Assembly: GCA_965276635.1 (NCBI GenBank)
Contig: CBDIBC010000001.1
Span: 1 to 64,000, forward strand
DNA: 64,000 nucleotides
Origin: CBDIBC01 sp965276635
GTDB lineage: Bacteria; Actinomycetota; Acidimicrobiia; Acidimicrobiales; Palsa-688
Direction: 5' to 3'
Shown here: positions 23,266-32,640 of the stretch, in pieces
Layout of the letters: each line of letters begins with the position of its first letter
Numbering within the stretch: the first letter of the stretch is position 1
Program-made: the position numbers and the translations under genes
The notes under the pieces: generated by a model
The model's database searches: none
What the model saw: the letters and a program-made list of their open reading frames with translations, nothing else
Told to the model about the DNA's origin: nothing

Positions 23266-24038
23266 CAGCCCTGGTACTCCTCGACCTCGGCCAGCGCGGC
23301 GGCACCGTCGGCCAGCGGCGCCACCGCCAAGGTGGCGAAGTTGCCGTCCTGAGCCAGGTCGACCACCCCTTGCTTGTACAGCTCGAGGAGAGCCAGGAAG
23401 CAGACGATCACCTCCAACCGCTCGTCTTTGCCCGCCGTCAACGCTGCGAACGTGGTGGGCCCCTGCCGGCGCAGCTCGGCCAGCACGGTGACCGCCACCT
23501 CGGCCACGCTCACCCGGATGGGAGCCACGTGGTCGAGCCGGACGTGCGGCACGGGCCTGGGGGTCAGCAGCCGGCGCATGGCCGCCTGCATGCGCGCCGC
23601 GGTGATCCCGGCCAACAGGTCCGGCGCCAGGTCGGCGAACCGCTCCTCCAGGCCCGCCACGCGGGGGTACGAGCGGGCCGACGCATCCATCCGCCGGGCC
23701 ATGGTCGCGGCTGCGTCCTTGAACGTCTTGGCTTCCAGCAGCCGGGCGAGCAGGAGATCGCGCTCCTCCCACAGGCCCAGCTCCTCCTCCAGCTCCACGT
23801 CGTCACGGCCGGGGAGCAGGCGTCGGGTCTTCAGCTCTAGAAGCACGGCGGCGATGAGCAGGAACTCGGTTGCCACCTCCAGGTCCAACGCAGCTCGCAT
23901 CTCCTCCAGGGTCGACACGTAGGCGTCCACGATCGACGACAACGACACCTCCCACAGGTCGACCTGCTCGCGGGTGATGAGGTGCAGCAGCAGGTCGAAC
24001 GGTCCCTCGAAGACCGGGGTGCTGACGGTGTACGGCAC
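23265..24038 (-). CDS. scpA: segregation and condensation protein A (kleisin)
   Basis: The kleisin subunit that bridges SMC heads during chromosome segregation. The 257-residue product begins M-P-Y-T-V-S-T-P-V-F-E-G, followed by the family signature PFDLLLHLI and the helical N-terminal SMC-binding domain, an acidic middle (DDVELEEELGLWEERDLLLARLL) and a C-terminal winged helix ending near LAEVEEYQG. The GTG at 24038 gives the family's usual N-terminus; an ATG at 24077 is also open. It is the first gene of the seven-gene minus-strand chain and diverges from trpS. Confidence 0.94.
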   Translation of the reverse strand: MPYTVSTPVFEGPFDLLLHLITREQVDLWEVSLSSIVDAYVSTLEEMRAALDLEVATEFLLIAAVLLELKTRRLLPGRDDVELEEELGLWEERDLLLARLLEAKTFKDAAATMARRMDASARSYPRVAGLEERFADLAPDLLAGITAARMQAAMRRLLTPRPVPHVRLDHVAPIRVSVAEVAVTVLAELRRQGPTTFAALTAGKDERLEVIVCFLALLELYKQGVVDLAQDGNFATLAVAPLADGAAALAEVEEYQG

Positions 24039-24088
24039 CCGCCCAGAATACCGGTAGGGCCTCCGGGCCCCCGGCATACCATGACCGG

Positions 24089-25114
24089 ATGACCCCCGAG
24101 CCGCCCGTCCGCGTCCTGTCGGGCATCCAGCCGACCGGGCAGCCTCAGCTCGGCAACTACCTGGGCGCCCTGCGCTGGTGGATCGAGATGCAGTCGGTGA
24201 CCGAGGCGTTCTACTGCGTGGTCGACCTCCACGCGCTGACCGTGCCCGGCGACGCCACCGAGCTGCGGGCGGCCACCACCACCATGGCCACCCTGCTGCT
24301 GGCCGCCGGGCTGGACCCCGAGCAGTGCAGCCTGTTCGCCCAGAGCCAGGTGCCGGCCCACACCCAGCTGACGTGGCTCCTCGAGTGCACGGCCTCCATG
24401 GGTGAGCTGCGGCGCATGACCCAGTTCAAGGACAAGTCGGCGCGCGGCGGCGAGGAGGCGGCCCGGGTGGGGCTGTTCACCTACCCGGCCCTGATGGCGG
24501 CGGACATCCTGCTCTACCGGGCCGACCGAGTCCCCGTCGGCGACGACCAACGCCAGCACCTGGAGCTGACCAGGGACCTGGCGGCGCGGTTCAACCAGCG
24601 CTACGGGTCGACGTTCGTGATCCCCGACGCGGTGATACCTCCGTCCGGTCAGGGGGCACGGGTCATGGACCTCCAGGAGCCGGGGCGCAAGATGTCGAAG
24701 TCGACCGAGTCGCCGCAGGGAACGGTGTTCCTCTTCGACGACGCCACGGTCATCGAGCGGAAGATCAAGCGGGCGGTCACCGACGCCGACGACGCCGACG
24801 ATGCCGTGCGCTACGACCCGATGGCCAAGCCGGGGGTGTCGAACCTGCTGGAGATCCTCGGCGCCTGCACCGGTCGATCACCCGCCGACGTGGCCGACGG
24901 CTACCAGCGCTACGGGCCGCTCAAAGCCGACACCGCCGAGGCGGTGATCGGCGCGCTCGTCCCCATCCAGTCGCGCTACGGCGAGCTGGCGGCCGACCCG
25001 GGCTACGTGGCCGGGGTGCTGGCCGCCGGCGCCGAGCGGGCCCGGGCGGCGGCCGCCCCCACCCTGGCCCGGGCCTACGCAGCGATGGGGCTGCAGCCTG
25101 ACGACAGCTGCTGA
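24089..25114 (+). CDS. trpS: tryptophanyl-tRNA synthetase
   Basis: A class I aminoacyl-tRNA synthetase. The 341-residue protein carries the HIGH-equivalent within GIQPTGQPQLGNYLGA (about 12-27), the VGDDQRQHLELTRDLA segment, and KMSKS (about 199). Length and domain order are standard. The ATG at 24089 begins just before the first conserved strand. It diverges from scpA. Confidence 0.97.
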   Translation: MTPEPPVRVLSGIQPTGQPQLGNYLGALRWWIEMQSVTEAFYCVVDLHALTVPGDATELRAATTTMATLLLAAGLDPEQCSLFAQSQVPAHTQLTWLLECTASMGELRRMTQFKDKSARGGEEAARVGLFTYPALMAADILLYRADRVPVGDDQRQHLELTRDLAARFNQRYGSTFVIPDAVIPPSGQGARVMDLQEPGRKMSKSTESPQGTVFLFDDATVIERKIKRAVTDADDADDAVRYDPMAKPGVSNLLEILGACTGRSPADVADGYQRYGPLKADTAEAVIGALVPIQSRYGELAADPGYVAGVLAAGAERARAAAAPTLARAYAAMGLQPDDSC

Positions 25115-25149
25115 CGGTTGCAGTGGGCACGTCCGGCGCTCGGTTGCCC

Positions 25150-25731
25150 TCAGTCGTCGTCGGCGGCCTCGAGGGCCAGGCCCACGGGCCGTGCGACGCG
25201 CCAGCGCGCCGCCGGCCGGTGGTGGTCACCGGCCCAGCCGCTGGTGAGCGGGTCGCTGCCGGCGGCCACCAGCAATGCCTCGCCAAGCGCGTCGTGGCGG
25301 AGGTAACGCCCGACCCGGCCCCGCCATCGCTCGGGCGCGGCGCCGTCCGCCCACCGGAGGAGCCGATGGCGGCCGGCCACCAAGGCCGCGACGGTGGCGG
25401 CCACCCGACTCCAGGTGCCGAGGTGGCTGCCGATCTTGCCGACATCGTGGAGCAGGCCGGCGGCGAGCACCGGCCGGGTCGCGGCGGCATCCAGGTCGGC
25501 GGCGACCCGCCGGGCCACGGCGACCGAATGGCGGCGGTCCTGGCCGCTCATAGCCACCCACAGGTCGATCTCGCCCGGCAGCATCCAGCTCCGGGCCCAT
25601 CCCTCGTCCTCGGCGGGCGGGCCGCCAGTTCGCAGCGAGCCGATCAGCCGCCGGGCCAGGTGCAGTGGCGACCCGAACCCGTTCCCGGCGCGCCCCCGAA
25701 CCATGCCGGGAGGTAGGTGACAGCTGCTCAT
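25150..25731 (-). CDS. HD-domain hydrolase-like protein
   Basis: A 193-residue protein with an HD metal-phosphohydrolase core: HSVAVARRVAADL, then LLHDVGKIGSHLG (about 100-112), and a later DHHRPA segment that may complete the metal site. The N-terminal 50 residues are a helical lead-in. The ATG overlaps the stop of the M50 protease gene (ATGA), so they are co-translated. The substrate is unknown; nucleotide or phosphate-ester hydrolysis is typical of HD proteins. Confidence 0.75.
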   Translation of the reverse strand: MSSCHLPPGMVRGRAGNGFGSPLHLARRLIGSLRTGGPPAEDEGWARSWMLPGEIDLWVAMSGQDRRHSVAVARRVAADLDAAATRPVLAAGLLHDVGKIGSHLGTWSRVAATVAALVAGRHRLLRWADGAAPERWRGRVGRYLRHDALGEALLVAAGSDPLTSGWAGDHHRPAARWRVARPVGLALEAADDD

Positions 25732-26483
25732 GCCGCCAGGAGGTCGGCGTAGGCCCGCTGGGCAGGGGCGAAGATCTGGCCGAGGAGGTTGTGCGGGTTG
25801 AGCAGGACGAGCAGCAGCAGCGCCGGCATGGCGTACTGGCGCACCTTCATCCATGCCGGCCACGCCGAGCGGGGCAGGAGGCGCTCCACCACGGCCGAGC
25901 CGTCGAGGGGCGGCAGGGGTATGAGATTGAACACGGCGAGGGTGACGTTGAGGAAGCCGACCAGGTACAGGATGCGGTCGGTGAGGGGGATGGTGCCGAG
26001 GCCGGCCCCGGCGTCGAGCAGGATCTGCACGGCGCGAGCCGTGCCGGCCGGGCGGGCATAGCGGAGGGCCACGATCGACAGGGCGGCCAGGACCAGGTTG
26101 GTGGCCGGCCCGGCCAGGCTGACGAGCAGCATGTGGTTGCGCGGGCTGCGCAGCCGGCCCGGGTTCACCGGCACCGGCTTGGCGTAGCCGAAGGCGCCCA
26201 GCCCGGCCAGGGCGAGGACGCCCGGGAGCACCAGTGTGCCGATGGGATCGATATGGCGGATGGGGTTGAGGGTGAGCCGTCCGGCCTGCTTGGCCGTGGT
26301 GTCACCGAACGCCAGGGCGACGACGCCGTGAGCCAGCTCGTGGAGGATGATCGACGGCACCACCACCGCGAACACCAGCAGCGTGGTGGAGCTGACCGCG
26401 TGCCGGAGGGCGTACAGGGCGATCAGGATCAGGCCGACCGCCACCCACACCTGTGGATGGATCCGGCCGGCGCGGATGCTCAT
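25728..26483 (-). CDS. site-2 protease family (M50) membrane metalloprotease
   Basis: A 251-residue polytopic membrane protein with the zinc motif HELAHG (about 49-54) and the second motif NLIPLPPLDG (about 182-191) that provides the third ligand Asp. About six membrane segments are visible. It belongs to the short S2P-like group without PDZ domain that is common in Actinomycetota. The substrate is unknown. It is first in a two-gene unit with the HD protein. Confidence 0.88.
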   Translation of the reverse strand: MSIRAGRIHPQVWVAVGLILIALYALRHAVSSTTLLVFAVVVPSIILHELAHGVVALAFGDTTAKQAGRLTLNPIRHIDPIGTLVLPGVLALAGLGAFGYAKPVPVNPGRLRSPRNHMLLVSLAGPATNLVLAALSIVALRYARPAGTARAVQILLDAGAGLGTIPLTDRILYLVGFLNVTLAVFNLIPLPPLDGSAVVERLLPRSAWPAWMKVRQYAMPALLLLVLLNPHNLLGQIFAPAQRAYADLLAA

Positions 26484-26541
26484 CGACCGCCGCGCTGGCG
26501 ACTACCGGCCGGTCTGTGTCTCACCCGGCCAGGGTAGAGGT

Positions 26542-26898
26542 TCAGCGGCCCCCAGCCTTGGCGGCGTCGGTCATGCACAGGCGGGCGCCGGGCATGGCCT
26601 CCAGGCGGGCCGGGGCGATCGGCTGGCCACACACCTCGCACGCGCCGTAGGTGCCACCGTCGAACTTGCCCAGGGCGTGCTGGACCTCGGCGAGCGACTC
26701 GCGCAGGCTGTTGGCCAGGACCTCGTTCTCGCCGCGCTCGGCGTTCACCTGGCTGGAGTCGGCGAAGTTGGCGTCGTAGTCGGGGCCGTCTTCACGGTCG
26801 ACGCCGAATCCCAGCTCGCTGAGGCGGGCGCGGAGGGCCCGGCGCTCGTCCTCGAGCGAGGTGCGCAGGCTCTGAAGGGTCTCGGCGTCGGCTGCCAT
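26542..26898 (-). CDS. DksA/TraR family zinc-finger protein
   Basis: A 118-residue protein with a coiled-coil front (TLQSLRTSLEDERRALRARLSEL) and a C-terminal zinc finger (YGACEVCGQPIAPARLEAMP followed by GARLC). Only three of the usual four zinc cysteines are present; the last knuckle is CMTDAA instead of CxxC. This is frequent in the actinobacterial RbpA-unrelated TraR-like group, in which a His or Asp may substitute. These proteins bind the RNA polymerase secondary channel in other bacteria; that role is not established for this subgroup. Confidence 0.8.
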   Translation of the reverse strand: MAADAETLQSLRTSLEDERRALRARLSELGFGVDREDGPDYDANFADSSQVNAERGENEVLANSLRESLAEVQHALGKFDGGTYGACEVCGQPIAPARLEAMPGARLCMTDAAKAGGR

Positions 26899-26989
26899 CG
26901 GGCGCAGTGTAACGCTCCCGTCTCCGCCCCGATGGTGCGTCGTCACCGGCCGTCCATCTGCGCCCGCCCGCCCGGCGAGGCGACGGGGC

Positions 26990-27532
26990 TCACCCGGCGA
27001 GGGCGGCGGCGGCCAGGGTGAGGCCCACCACGGTCTTGGCGTCGCACAGCGTGCCGGAGGCAATCAGGGCCGGGACGTCGGCCAGCGCCACCTCCTCGGT
27101 GGTCATGTGCTGCTCCTCCACCCCTTGCAGGTCGAGGGCGACGGTCTCCAGGTCGGTGGCCAGGAACACCCAGGTGAGCTCGTCGCTGAAGCCGGCGGAG
27201 TTGTAGAAGCGAGCCAGCAGGCGCAGCTCACCGGGTCGCCGGCCGACCTCCTCGGCCAGCTCCCGTGCCGCCGTCTCCTCCACCGGCTCGCCGGGCACGT
27301 CGCGCTTGCCGGCCGGGATCTCCAACAGGTCGCGGTCGAGGGCCGCCCGATACTGCCGCACCAGCAACGCCGTGCCGGCGTCGACCATGGCCACCACCGC
27401 GACGGCGCCCGGGTGGTGGACGATGTCGCGCTGGAACTGCTCGCCGTCGGGCCCCTCGAATGTGCCTGAGGCCACCCGCAGGAGCGGGGTGACCAGCACC
27501 TCGGTCTCAGCGAGCTTGCGGAACGGTGGCAA
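26990..27532 (-). CDS. ADP-ribose pyrophosphatase-like Nudix hydrolase
   Basis: A 180-residue Nudix protein. The Nudix box is in GKRDVPGEPVEETAARELAEEVG (about residues 75-97; here trimmed to its core REL-EE-G), preceded by VVAMVDAGTALLVRQYRAALD as in ADP-ribose pyrophosphatases. The best start is a TTG at 27532, which overlaps the pyrG end by 26 bp and gives the family N-terminus PPFRKLAETEVL. This gene follows pyrG in many Actinomycetota. Confidence 0.87.
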   Translation of the reverse strand: MPPFRKLAETEVLVTPLLRVASGTFEGPDGEQFQRDIVHHPGAVAVVAMVDAGTALLVRQYRAALDRDLLEIPAGKRDVPGEPVEETAARELAEEVGRRPGELRLLARFYNSAGFSDELTWVFLATDLETVALDLQGVEEQHMTTEEVALADVPALIASGTLCDAKTVVGLTLAAAALAG

Positions 27533-29192
27533 GGTCGTCGACGTCGATGAGCCGCGGGGCGCGGGCGTCGGCCCGGGCCAGGGCGGCACCGACCAGCCCC
27601 TGGAACAGCGGGTGGGGCCGGTCGGGGCGGCTCTTGAACTCCGGGTGGGCTTGGGTGCCCACCCAGAACGGGTGGTCGGTCAGCTCCACGAACTCGACCA
27701 GACGTTCGTCGGGCGACATGCCGACGCAGGCCAGCCCCGCCTCCTCCAGGCGGCCGCGGTAGCGCGGGTTGACCTCGTAGCGATGCCGATGGCGCTCGTA
27801 GACCAGTCCGTCGCCGTAGGCCTCCGCCACCCGGGATCCGGGGCGCAGCCGCGCTGGCCAGGTCCCCAGCCGCATGGTTCCGCCCATGTCCACCACCGAG
27901 CGCTGCTCGTCCATCAGGTCGATGACCAGGTGTGGGGCGGTGGCGTCGAACTCGCGGGAGTTGGCGTCGGCCAGGTGGGCCACGTTCCTGGCGTACTCGA
28001 TCACCATCACCTGCAGTCCCAGGCACAGGCCGAGGCACGGGATCTCGTGCTCGCGGGCGTAGGTGGCGGCGGTGATCTTGCCCTCGATCCCCCGCTCGCC
28101 GAAACCGCCGGGGATGACGATGCCGTCGAGGTCGCGGAGGCGGCCGTCGGCCAGCAACCCCTCGACGTCCTCGGCCTGGATCCACTCCAGGCGGATGTCG
28201 GCGCCGTGGGCGTAGCCACCGTGGCGGAGGGCCTCCACCACCGAGAGGTAGGCGTCGGGGAGGTTCACGTACTTGCCGATGAGGCCGATCCGCACCGGCT
28301 TGGTGGCCGCTTCCACCCGGGCCACCAGCTGCTCCCAGGCGCCGAGGTCGAGGGGGTGCACCGGGCTGCCGTCGGGATGGATGGCGTCGAAGTGCAGCAG
28401 CTCGCAGACGTAGCTGTCGAGACCCTCCTCGTGCAGGGTGAGGGGGATCTCGTAGAGGTTCGGGGCGTCCATGCACGACACGACCGCCTCCACCGGGACG
28501 TCGCAGAGAAGGGAGATCTTGCGCTTCAACCCGGCCGAAATCGACCGGTCGCTCCGGCAGATGATGACGTCGGGTTGGATGCCGCGACTGCGCAGCTCGG
28601 TCACCGAGTGCTGGGTCGGCTTGGTCTTCTGCTCGCCCGACGGGCCCAGGTAGGGCACCAGGGTGACGTGCACGTAGCAGACGTTGTCGCGGCCGACGTC
28701 CTTGCGGAACTGGCGGATGGCTTCGAGGAACGGGAGGATCTCGATGTCGCCGACCGTGCCACCCACCTCGGTGATGACCACGTCGACGTCGTCGCCGGCC
28801 AGGCGGCGGATGCGGTCCTTGATCTCGTCGGTGATGTGAGGGATGACCTGCACGGTGCGTCCCAGGAAGTCGCCGCGCCGTTCCTTGGCAATGACCGACT
28901 GGTAGATAGAGCCGGTCGTGGCGTTCGAGTCCCGGTCCAGGTTCTCGTCGATGAACCGCTCGTAGTGGCCGAGGTCGAGGTCGGTCTCGCCACCGTCCTC
29001 GGTCACGAACACCTCGCCGTGCTCGAACGGGTTCATGGTGCCGGGATCGACGTTGATGTAGGGGTCAAGCTTCTGCATGGTGACCCGCAGGCCCCGGCTC
29101 TTCAGCAGCCGGCCCAGCGACGAGGCGGTGAGGCCCTTGCCCAGCGAGCTGGCCACCCCGCCGGTGACGAAGATGTGCTTCGCCAAATCCAC
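27507..29192 (-). CDS. pyrG: CTP synthase
   Basis: Aminates UTP to CTP using glutamine and ATP. The 561-residue protein has the amidoligase domain with GGVASSLGKGLTASSLG and DPYINVDPGTMNP, and the class I glutamine amidotransferase domain with nucleophile Cys in CLGLCLGLQ (about 385) and the His-Glu pair in THPEFKSRP. The GTG start has GGAGG upstream. It sits between recN and the Nudix gene. Confidence 0.97.
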   Translation of the reverse strand: MDLAKHIFVTGGVASSLGKGLTASSLGRLLKSRGLRVTMQKLDPYINVDPGTMNPFEHGEVFVTEDGGETDLDLGHYERFIDENLDRDSNATTGSIYQSVIAKERRGDFLGRTVQVIPHITDEIKDRIRRLAGDDVDVVITEVGGTVGDIEILPFLEAIRQFRKDVGRDNVCYVHVTLVPYLGPSGEQKTKPTQHSVTELRSRGIQPDVIICRSDRSISAGLKRKISLLCDVPVEAVVSCMDAPNLYEIPLTLHEEGLDSYVCELLHFDAIHPDGSPVHPLDLGAWEQLVARVEAATKPVRIGLIGKYVNLPDAYLSVVEALRHGGYAHGADIRLEWIQAEDVEGLLADGRLRDLDGIVIPGGFGERGIEGKITAATYAREHEIPCLGLCLGLQVMVIEYARNVAHLADANSREFDATAPHLVIDLMDEQRSVVDMGGTMRLGTWPARLRPGSRVAEAYGDGLVYERHRHRYEVNPRYRGRLEEAGLACVGMSPDERLVEFVELTDHPFWVGTQAHPEFKSRPDRPHPLFQGLVGAALARADARAPRLIDVDDLATVPQAR

Positions 29193-29234
29193 CCTCCAAT
29201 GCTCAGGTGGTCCGGACCGCCCGGACTCCCAACC

Positions 29235-30905
29235 TTATCGCGGGTCGCCCGGCCACCCCGATGATGGCCGGCCCTTCGCGGCCACGCCGGCCATGGCCAA
29301 GAGCTCCTCGGCGTGGCGTCGGGCCGTGTCGCTCTGCGGTTGACCCGACAGCATCCGCGACAGCTCCACCACCCGAGCGGCGCCGGCGAGCGGGGCGGCT
29401 CGCGCCACCGTGCGGCCATCCCGCTCGTCTTTGGCCACGGCCAGGTGCTCGTCGGCGAACGCCGCCACCTGGGGGAGGTGGGTGACGACCAGCACCTGGT
29501 GGTCACCAGCCAGGGCAGCCAGGGCCCGGCCCACCGCCACCGCCGCCTCACCGCCGATGCCGGCGTCGACCTCGTCGAACACCAGGGTTCGGCCCGCTTC
29601 CGGCTTGGGCCGCCCGGCCGGGTCGTCGTCGCCGATGCCGGCGTCGAGCAGGGTCAGCCGGAGGGCCAGCATGGTCCGGGCCAGCTCGCCGCCCGACGCC
29701 ACCTTGGCCAGGGGAAGGAGGGTCTCGCCGGCGTTGGCCTCCAACAGCCAGGTCACGTCGTCGCCTGCCGGGTCGGCACCGACGTCCACGGCGAACCGGG
29801 CGCGGGACATGGCGAGCGACGTCAGGTGCGCCTGCACCCGGGACGCCAGCGCCGGCGCCGCCTCCCGGCGTGCGGTCCCCACCCGAGACCGGGCCTTGGT
29901 GAGCGCCGCCTCGGCGACTGCTCGCTCGCCCTCGAGGCGTCCGGCGCGCTCGTCCCAGGAGCGCAGCTCCTCCAGGCGGCCCCTGGCCTGGTCGCGGTAC
30001 GCCATCACGTCGCCGAGCGTGGCCCCGTACTTGCGCCTGAGGTCGACCAGCAGCTGGCGGCGGATCCGCAGCTCCTCCAAGCGTCGGGGATCGTCCTCCA
30101 GGGACTCGGCCAGCTCCCGGGCCTCGGCGGCTGCGTCCGCCACCTCGGCGGCCAGGGCACGCAAGCGGACCTCCAACGCCCGAAGTGGCGGTCGACCGGC
30201 CAGGGCTGCCACCCCGGCCCCGAGGGTGTCGGCCGTCCCGCCGTCGGCGGCCAGGGCGTCGTGGGCGGTGGCCGCCGCCAGTCGGTGCTCGGTGGCGTCG
30301 GCCAGCCGGCTCTCCTCCTCGGCGAGCGCCGCATCCTCGTCGGCATCGACCAGCTGGGCCTCGTCGAGCTCCTCCAGCTGGAAGCCCAGGAGGTCGATCT
30401 CGCGAGCGCGGGCCCGGCCGTCACCCCCGAGCCGCTCCTGGTCCTCGGCGATGGCGTGGAGGTGGCGGCGGGCCGCCTCCACCGGCGCCAGGTCCACGGC
30501 GGCGAAGCGGTCGAGGGCGCGACGCTGTGCCGCACCGGAGAGCAATGTCTGGTGGGCGTGCTGGCCATGGAGGTCCGCCAGCTCGGCGCCGGCGGCCGCC
30601 AGCTGGCCGAGGGTGGCCATCCGCCCGTCGACGTACGCCCGCGACCGTCCGCGTGCCGGCACGGTCCGACCGAGCACGTGCTCGGTGCCGTCAGCGGCGA
30701 CGAAACGTCCCTCCACCACCGCCTCGTCGGCGCCAGGTCGGACCAGGACAGGATCGGCCCGGACGCCGAGGAGCAGGCCGATGGCCTCGACGATCAGCGT
30801 CTTGCCGGCACCGGTCTCGCCGGTCAGGGCCGTCATCCCCGGGCCCAACGTGACCGCCAGGTCGTCGATGACCCCCAGGTGCCGGACGCGCAGCTCGGCG
30901 AGCAC
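29235..30905 (-). CDS. recN: DNA repair protein RecN
   Basis: An SMC-like ATPase in double-strand break repair. The 556-residue protein has Walker A GETGAGKT (about 30-37), a long coiled-coil middle, the ABC signature region VASGGELARTMLAL and Walker B TLVFDEVDAGIGG. It starts with GTG 8 nt after the nadK stop, the usual tlyA-nadK-recN order. Confidence 0.96.
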   Translation of the reverse strand: MLAELRVRHLGVIDDLAVTLGPGMTALTGETGAGKTLIVEAIGLLLGVRADPVLVRPGADEAVVEGRFVAADGTEHVLGRTVPARGRSRAYVDGRMATLGQLAAAGAELADLHGQHAHQTLLSGAAQRRALDRFAAVDLAPVEAARRHLHAIAEDQERLGGDGRARAREIDLLGFQLEELDEAQLVDADEDAALAEEESRLADATEHRLAAATAHDALAADGGTADTLGAGVAALAGRPPLRALEVRLRALAAEVADAAAEARELAESLEDDPRRLEELRIRRQLLVDLRRKYGATLGDVMAYRDQARGRLEELRSWDERAGRLEGERAVAEAALTKARSRVGTARREAAPALASRVQAHLTSLAMSRARFAVDVGADPAGDDVTWLLEANAGETLLPLAKVASGGELARTMLALRLTLLDAGIGDDDPAGRPKPEAGRTLVFDEVDAGIGGEAAVAVGRALAALAGDHQVLVVTHLPQVAAFADEHLAVAKDERDGRTVARAAPLAGAARVVELSRMLSGQPQSDTARRHAEELLAMAGVAAKGRPSSGWPGDPR

Positions 30906-30913
30906 TGCTCAGA

Positions 30914-31762
30914 TCACCGGTCGGCCAGGTTGAACTTGCGCTTCAGGATGCGGTGGAAGTCACGATCACCGAACGTCACCAGCAGTGCGTCGCGATCTCC
31001 CTGCCGGCACGACACGATCTCACCGGGCAGCAACGGCAGCGTCGTCCACCCGTCGACGACCACCTCGGCACCGAACCCGGCGGTCGGCTCCAGCGACAGG
31101 CACTCGCTGGCGTCCAGCACCAACGAGCGGTCGAAGAGCATGTGCGGCGCCACCGGCGTGACCACCTGCACCCGGGCTCGGGGGGAGACGATGGGGCCGC
31201 GTGCGGAGAGGTTGTAGGCGGTGGAGCCGGTCGGGGTGGCCACGATGATGGAGTCGGCGACGAAGGTCAGGAACGGCTCCCCGTTCACCGACATCTCTGC
31301 GCGCACGGTGTGGGCGCCGGCCGACCGCTGCAGGACGACCTCGTTCAGGGCGGCGCGGTGCAGGCGGCTCTCCTGCCCGTCGGCGCGCACATCCACGTCG
31401 AGGGTCATGCGTTGCTCGACCTGGTAGCTGCCGGCCAGGAACTGTTCCAGGGCGGCGGGCAGGTCCTCGGGCTCGACGGCGGCGAGGTACCCGAGGTGCC
31501 CGAGGTTCACCCCCAGCACCGGTATGCCTGACGGGCTCGCCAGGTCGACGGTGCGCAGCATGGTGCCGTCACCGCCGAGGCTGACGACGAGGTCGAGGTC
31601 GTCCAGGTCGTCGTTGGCCCGCGCCGTGGGGGCCACCACCGCCGGGCCGGCCGCCAGGGTCCGGGCATGGTGGCCCTGGCTGGTCAGCCAGGTTGCGGTC
31701 TCCTGGGCCAGGCGGGTGGAGGCCGGGCGGTCGCCGTGCAGGACGAAGCCGATGGTCGCCAT
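30914..31762 (-). CDS. nadK: NAD kinase
   Basis: Phosphorylates NAD to NADP. The 282-residue protein has the GGDGTMLR motif (about 67-74), NLGHLGYLA, and the ATPTGSTAYNLSARGP block. The start ATG begins M-A-T-I-G-F and lies in the third copy of a 16-bp repeat. Two identical upstream copies each give ATG-GCG-ACC-ATC-TGA, so ribosomes starting there would stop after four codons. Co-transcribed with tlyA and recN. Confidence 0.95.
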   Translation of the reverse strand: MATIGFVLHGDRPASTRLAQETATWLTSQGHHARTLAAGPAVVAPTARANDDLDDLDLVVSLGGDGTMLRTVDLASPSGIPVLGVNLGHLGYLAAVEPEDLPAALEQFLAGSYQVEQRMTLDVDVRADGQESRLHRAALNEVVLQRSAGAHTVRAEMSVNGEPFLTFVADSIIVATPTGSTAYNLSARGPIVSPRARVQVVTPVAPHMLFDRSLVLDASECLSLEPTAGFGAEVVVDGWTTLPLLPGEIVSCRQGDRDALLVTFGDRDFHRILKRKFNLADR

Positions 31763-31797
31763 TTCAGATGGTCGCCATTTCAGATGGTCGCCATTCA
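31747..31797 (-). repeat. 16-bp repeat, three copies, spanning the nadK start
   Basis: Three head-to-tail copies of ATGGCGACCATCTGAA on the minus strand; the last continues into nadK instead of ending in TGA. The start-like ATGs are at 31794, 31778 and 31762. The first copy overlaps the tlyA stop codon. Confidence 0.85.
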
Positions 31798-32571
31798 GTG
31801 GGACCCGGCGCCGGCCACGACCGCGTCGAGGTCGACCTCCGCGGGTACGCCCGGCTCGCTCCCGTCCGCTCGGGCGGTGCGTCGGAGGTGAGCGAGGAAC
31901 TCGACGTTGCCGTCGGCGCCGCGCAGGGGGGAGGCCATGGCCCCCATCATGGTCGCTCCCCGCTCGGCGAACGCGGAGCGCACGTCGCGCAGGGCCTGCA
32001 GCCACACATCGGGGTCGGTGACCACGCCCCGCCCGGCCGAGACGACGCGATGGCCGGCTTCGAACTGGGGCTTGACCAAGGTGACCAGCTGCCCGTCCGA
32101 GCCGGTCAGGCCGACCAGAGCCTGCGCCACCGTCCGCAGGGAGATGAAGGAGAGGTCGGCCACCACCAGGGCGTAGGGAGCCCCCGGCAGATCGGCGGGC
32201 TCGGCGTCGCGGATGTTGCGCCGCTCCAGGCTGGTCACCTGGGGATGCCGGCGCATGCGCTCGTGGAGCTGGCCCCGACCCACGTCGACGGCGATGACCC
32301 GGGCGGCACCCCGCTGGAGCAGGCAGTCGGTGAACCCGCCGGTGGAGGCGCCGGCGTCGAGCACCTCCAGGCCGGTGACGCCGATGCCGAAGCGGTCAAG
32401 GGCCGCCTCCAGCTTCAGGCCACCGCGGCTCACGAAGCGCGCCGGCGCCCCCCTGACGGATACCGCCTCGGCCGGGAGAACGAGGCGGGCGGCCCGCTCG
32501 GCCACGGCGCCGCCGACCTGCACGCGTCCCTCGGCGATCAGGGCCTGGGCCTGGGCGCGGCTCGGTGCCAA
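31795..32571 (-). CDS. tlyA: TlyA family rRNA 2'-O-methyltransferase
   Basis: Methylates 16S and 23S rRNA cytidines in mycobacteria, where it affects capreomycin sensitivity. The visible 258 residues contain the end of an S4 domain (SRAQAQALIAEGRVQVGG), VSRGGLKLEAALDRFG and the SAM motif DAGASTGGFTDCLLQRGA, then DVGRGQL and LVKPQFEAG. The usual opening R-R-R-L-D-A-E-L-V-R-R-G is encoded directly upstream but no ATG, GTG or TTG precedes it in frame, so the annotated TTG at 32571 is a compromise and the true start may be a CTG or may be damaged. A 15-bp repeat sits just upstream. Confidence 0.88.
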   Translation of the reverse strand: MAPSRAQAQALIAEGRVQVGGAVAERAARLVLPAEAVSVRGAPARFVSRGGLKLEAALDRFGIGVTGLEVLDAGASTGGFTDCLLQRGAARVIAVDVGRGQLHERMRRHPQVTSLERRNIRDAEPADLPGAPYALVVADLSFISLRTVAQALVGLTGSDGQLVTLVKPQFEAGHRVVSAGRGVVTDPDVWLQALRDVRSAFAERGATMMGAMASPLRGADGNVEFLAHLRRTARADGSEPGVPAEVDLDAVVAGAGSH

Positions 32572-32640
32572 ACCTCGGCGGACCAGCTCAGCGTCCAGGC
32601 GCCGGCGGGCGGCGCCGTGCGACGGGCTCAGGGGACCGTC

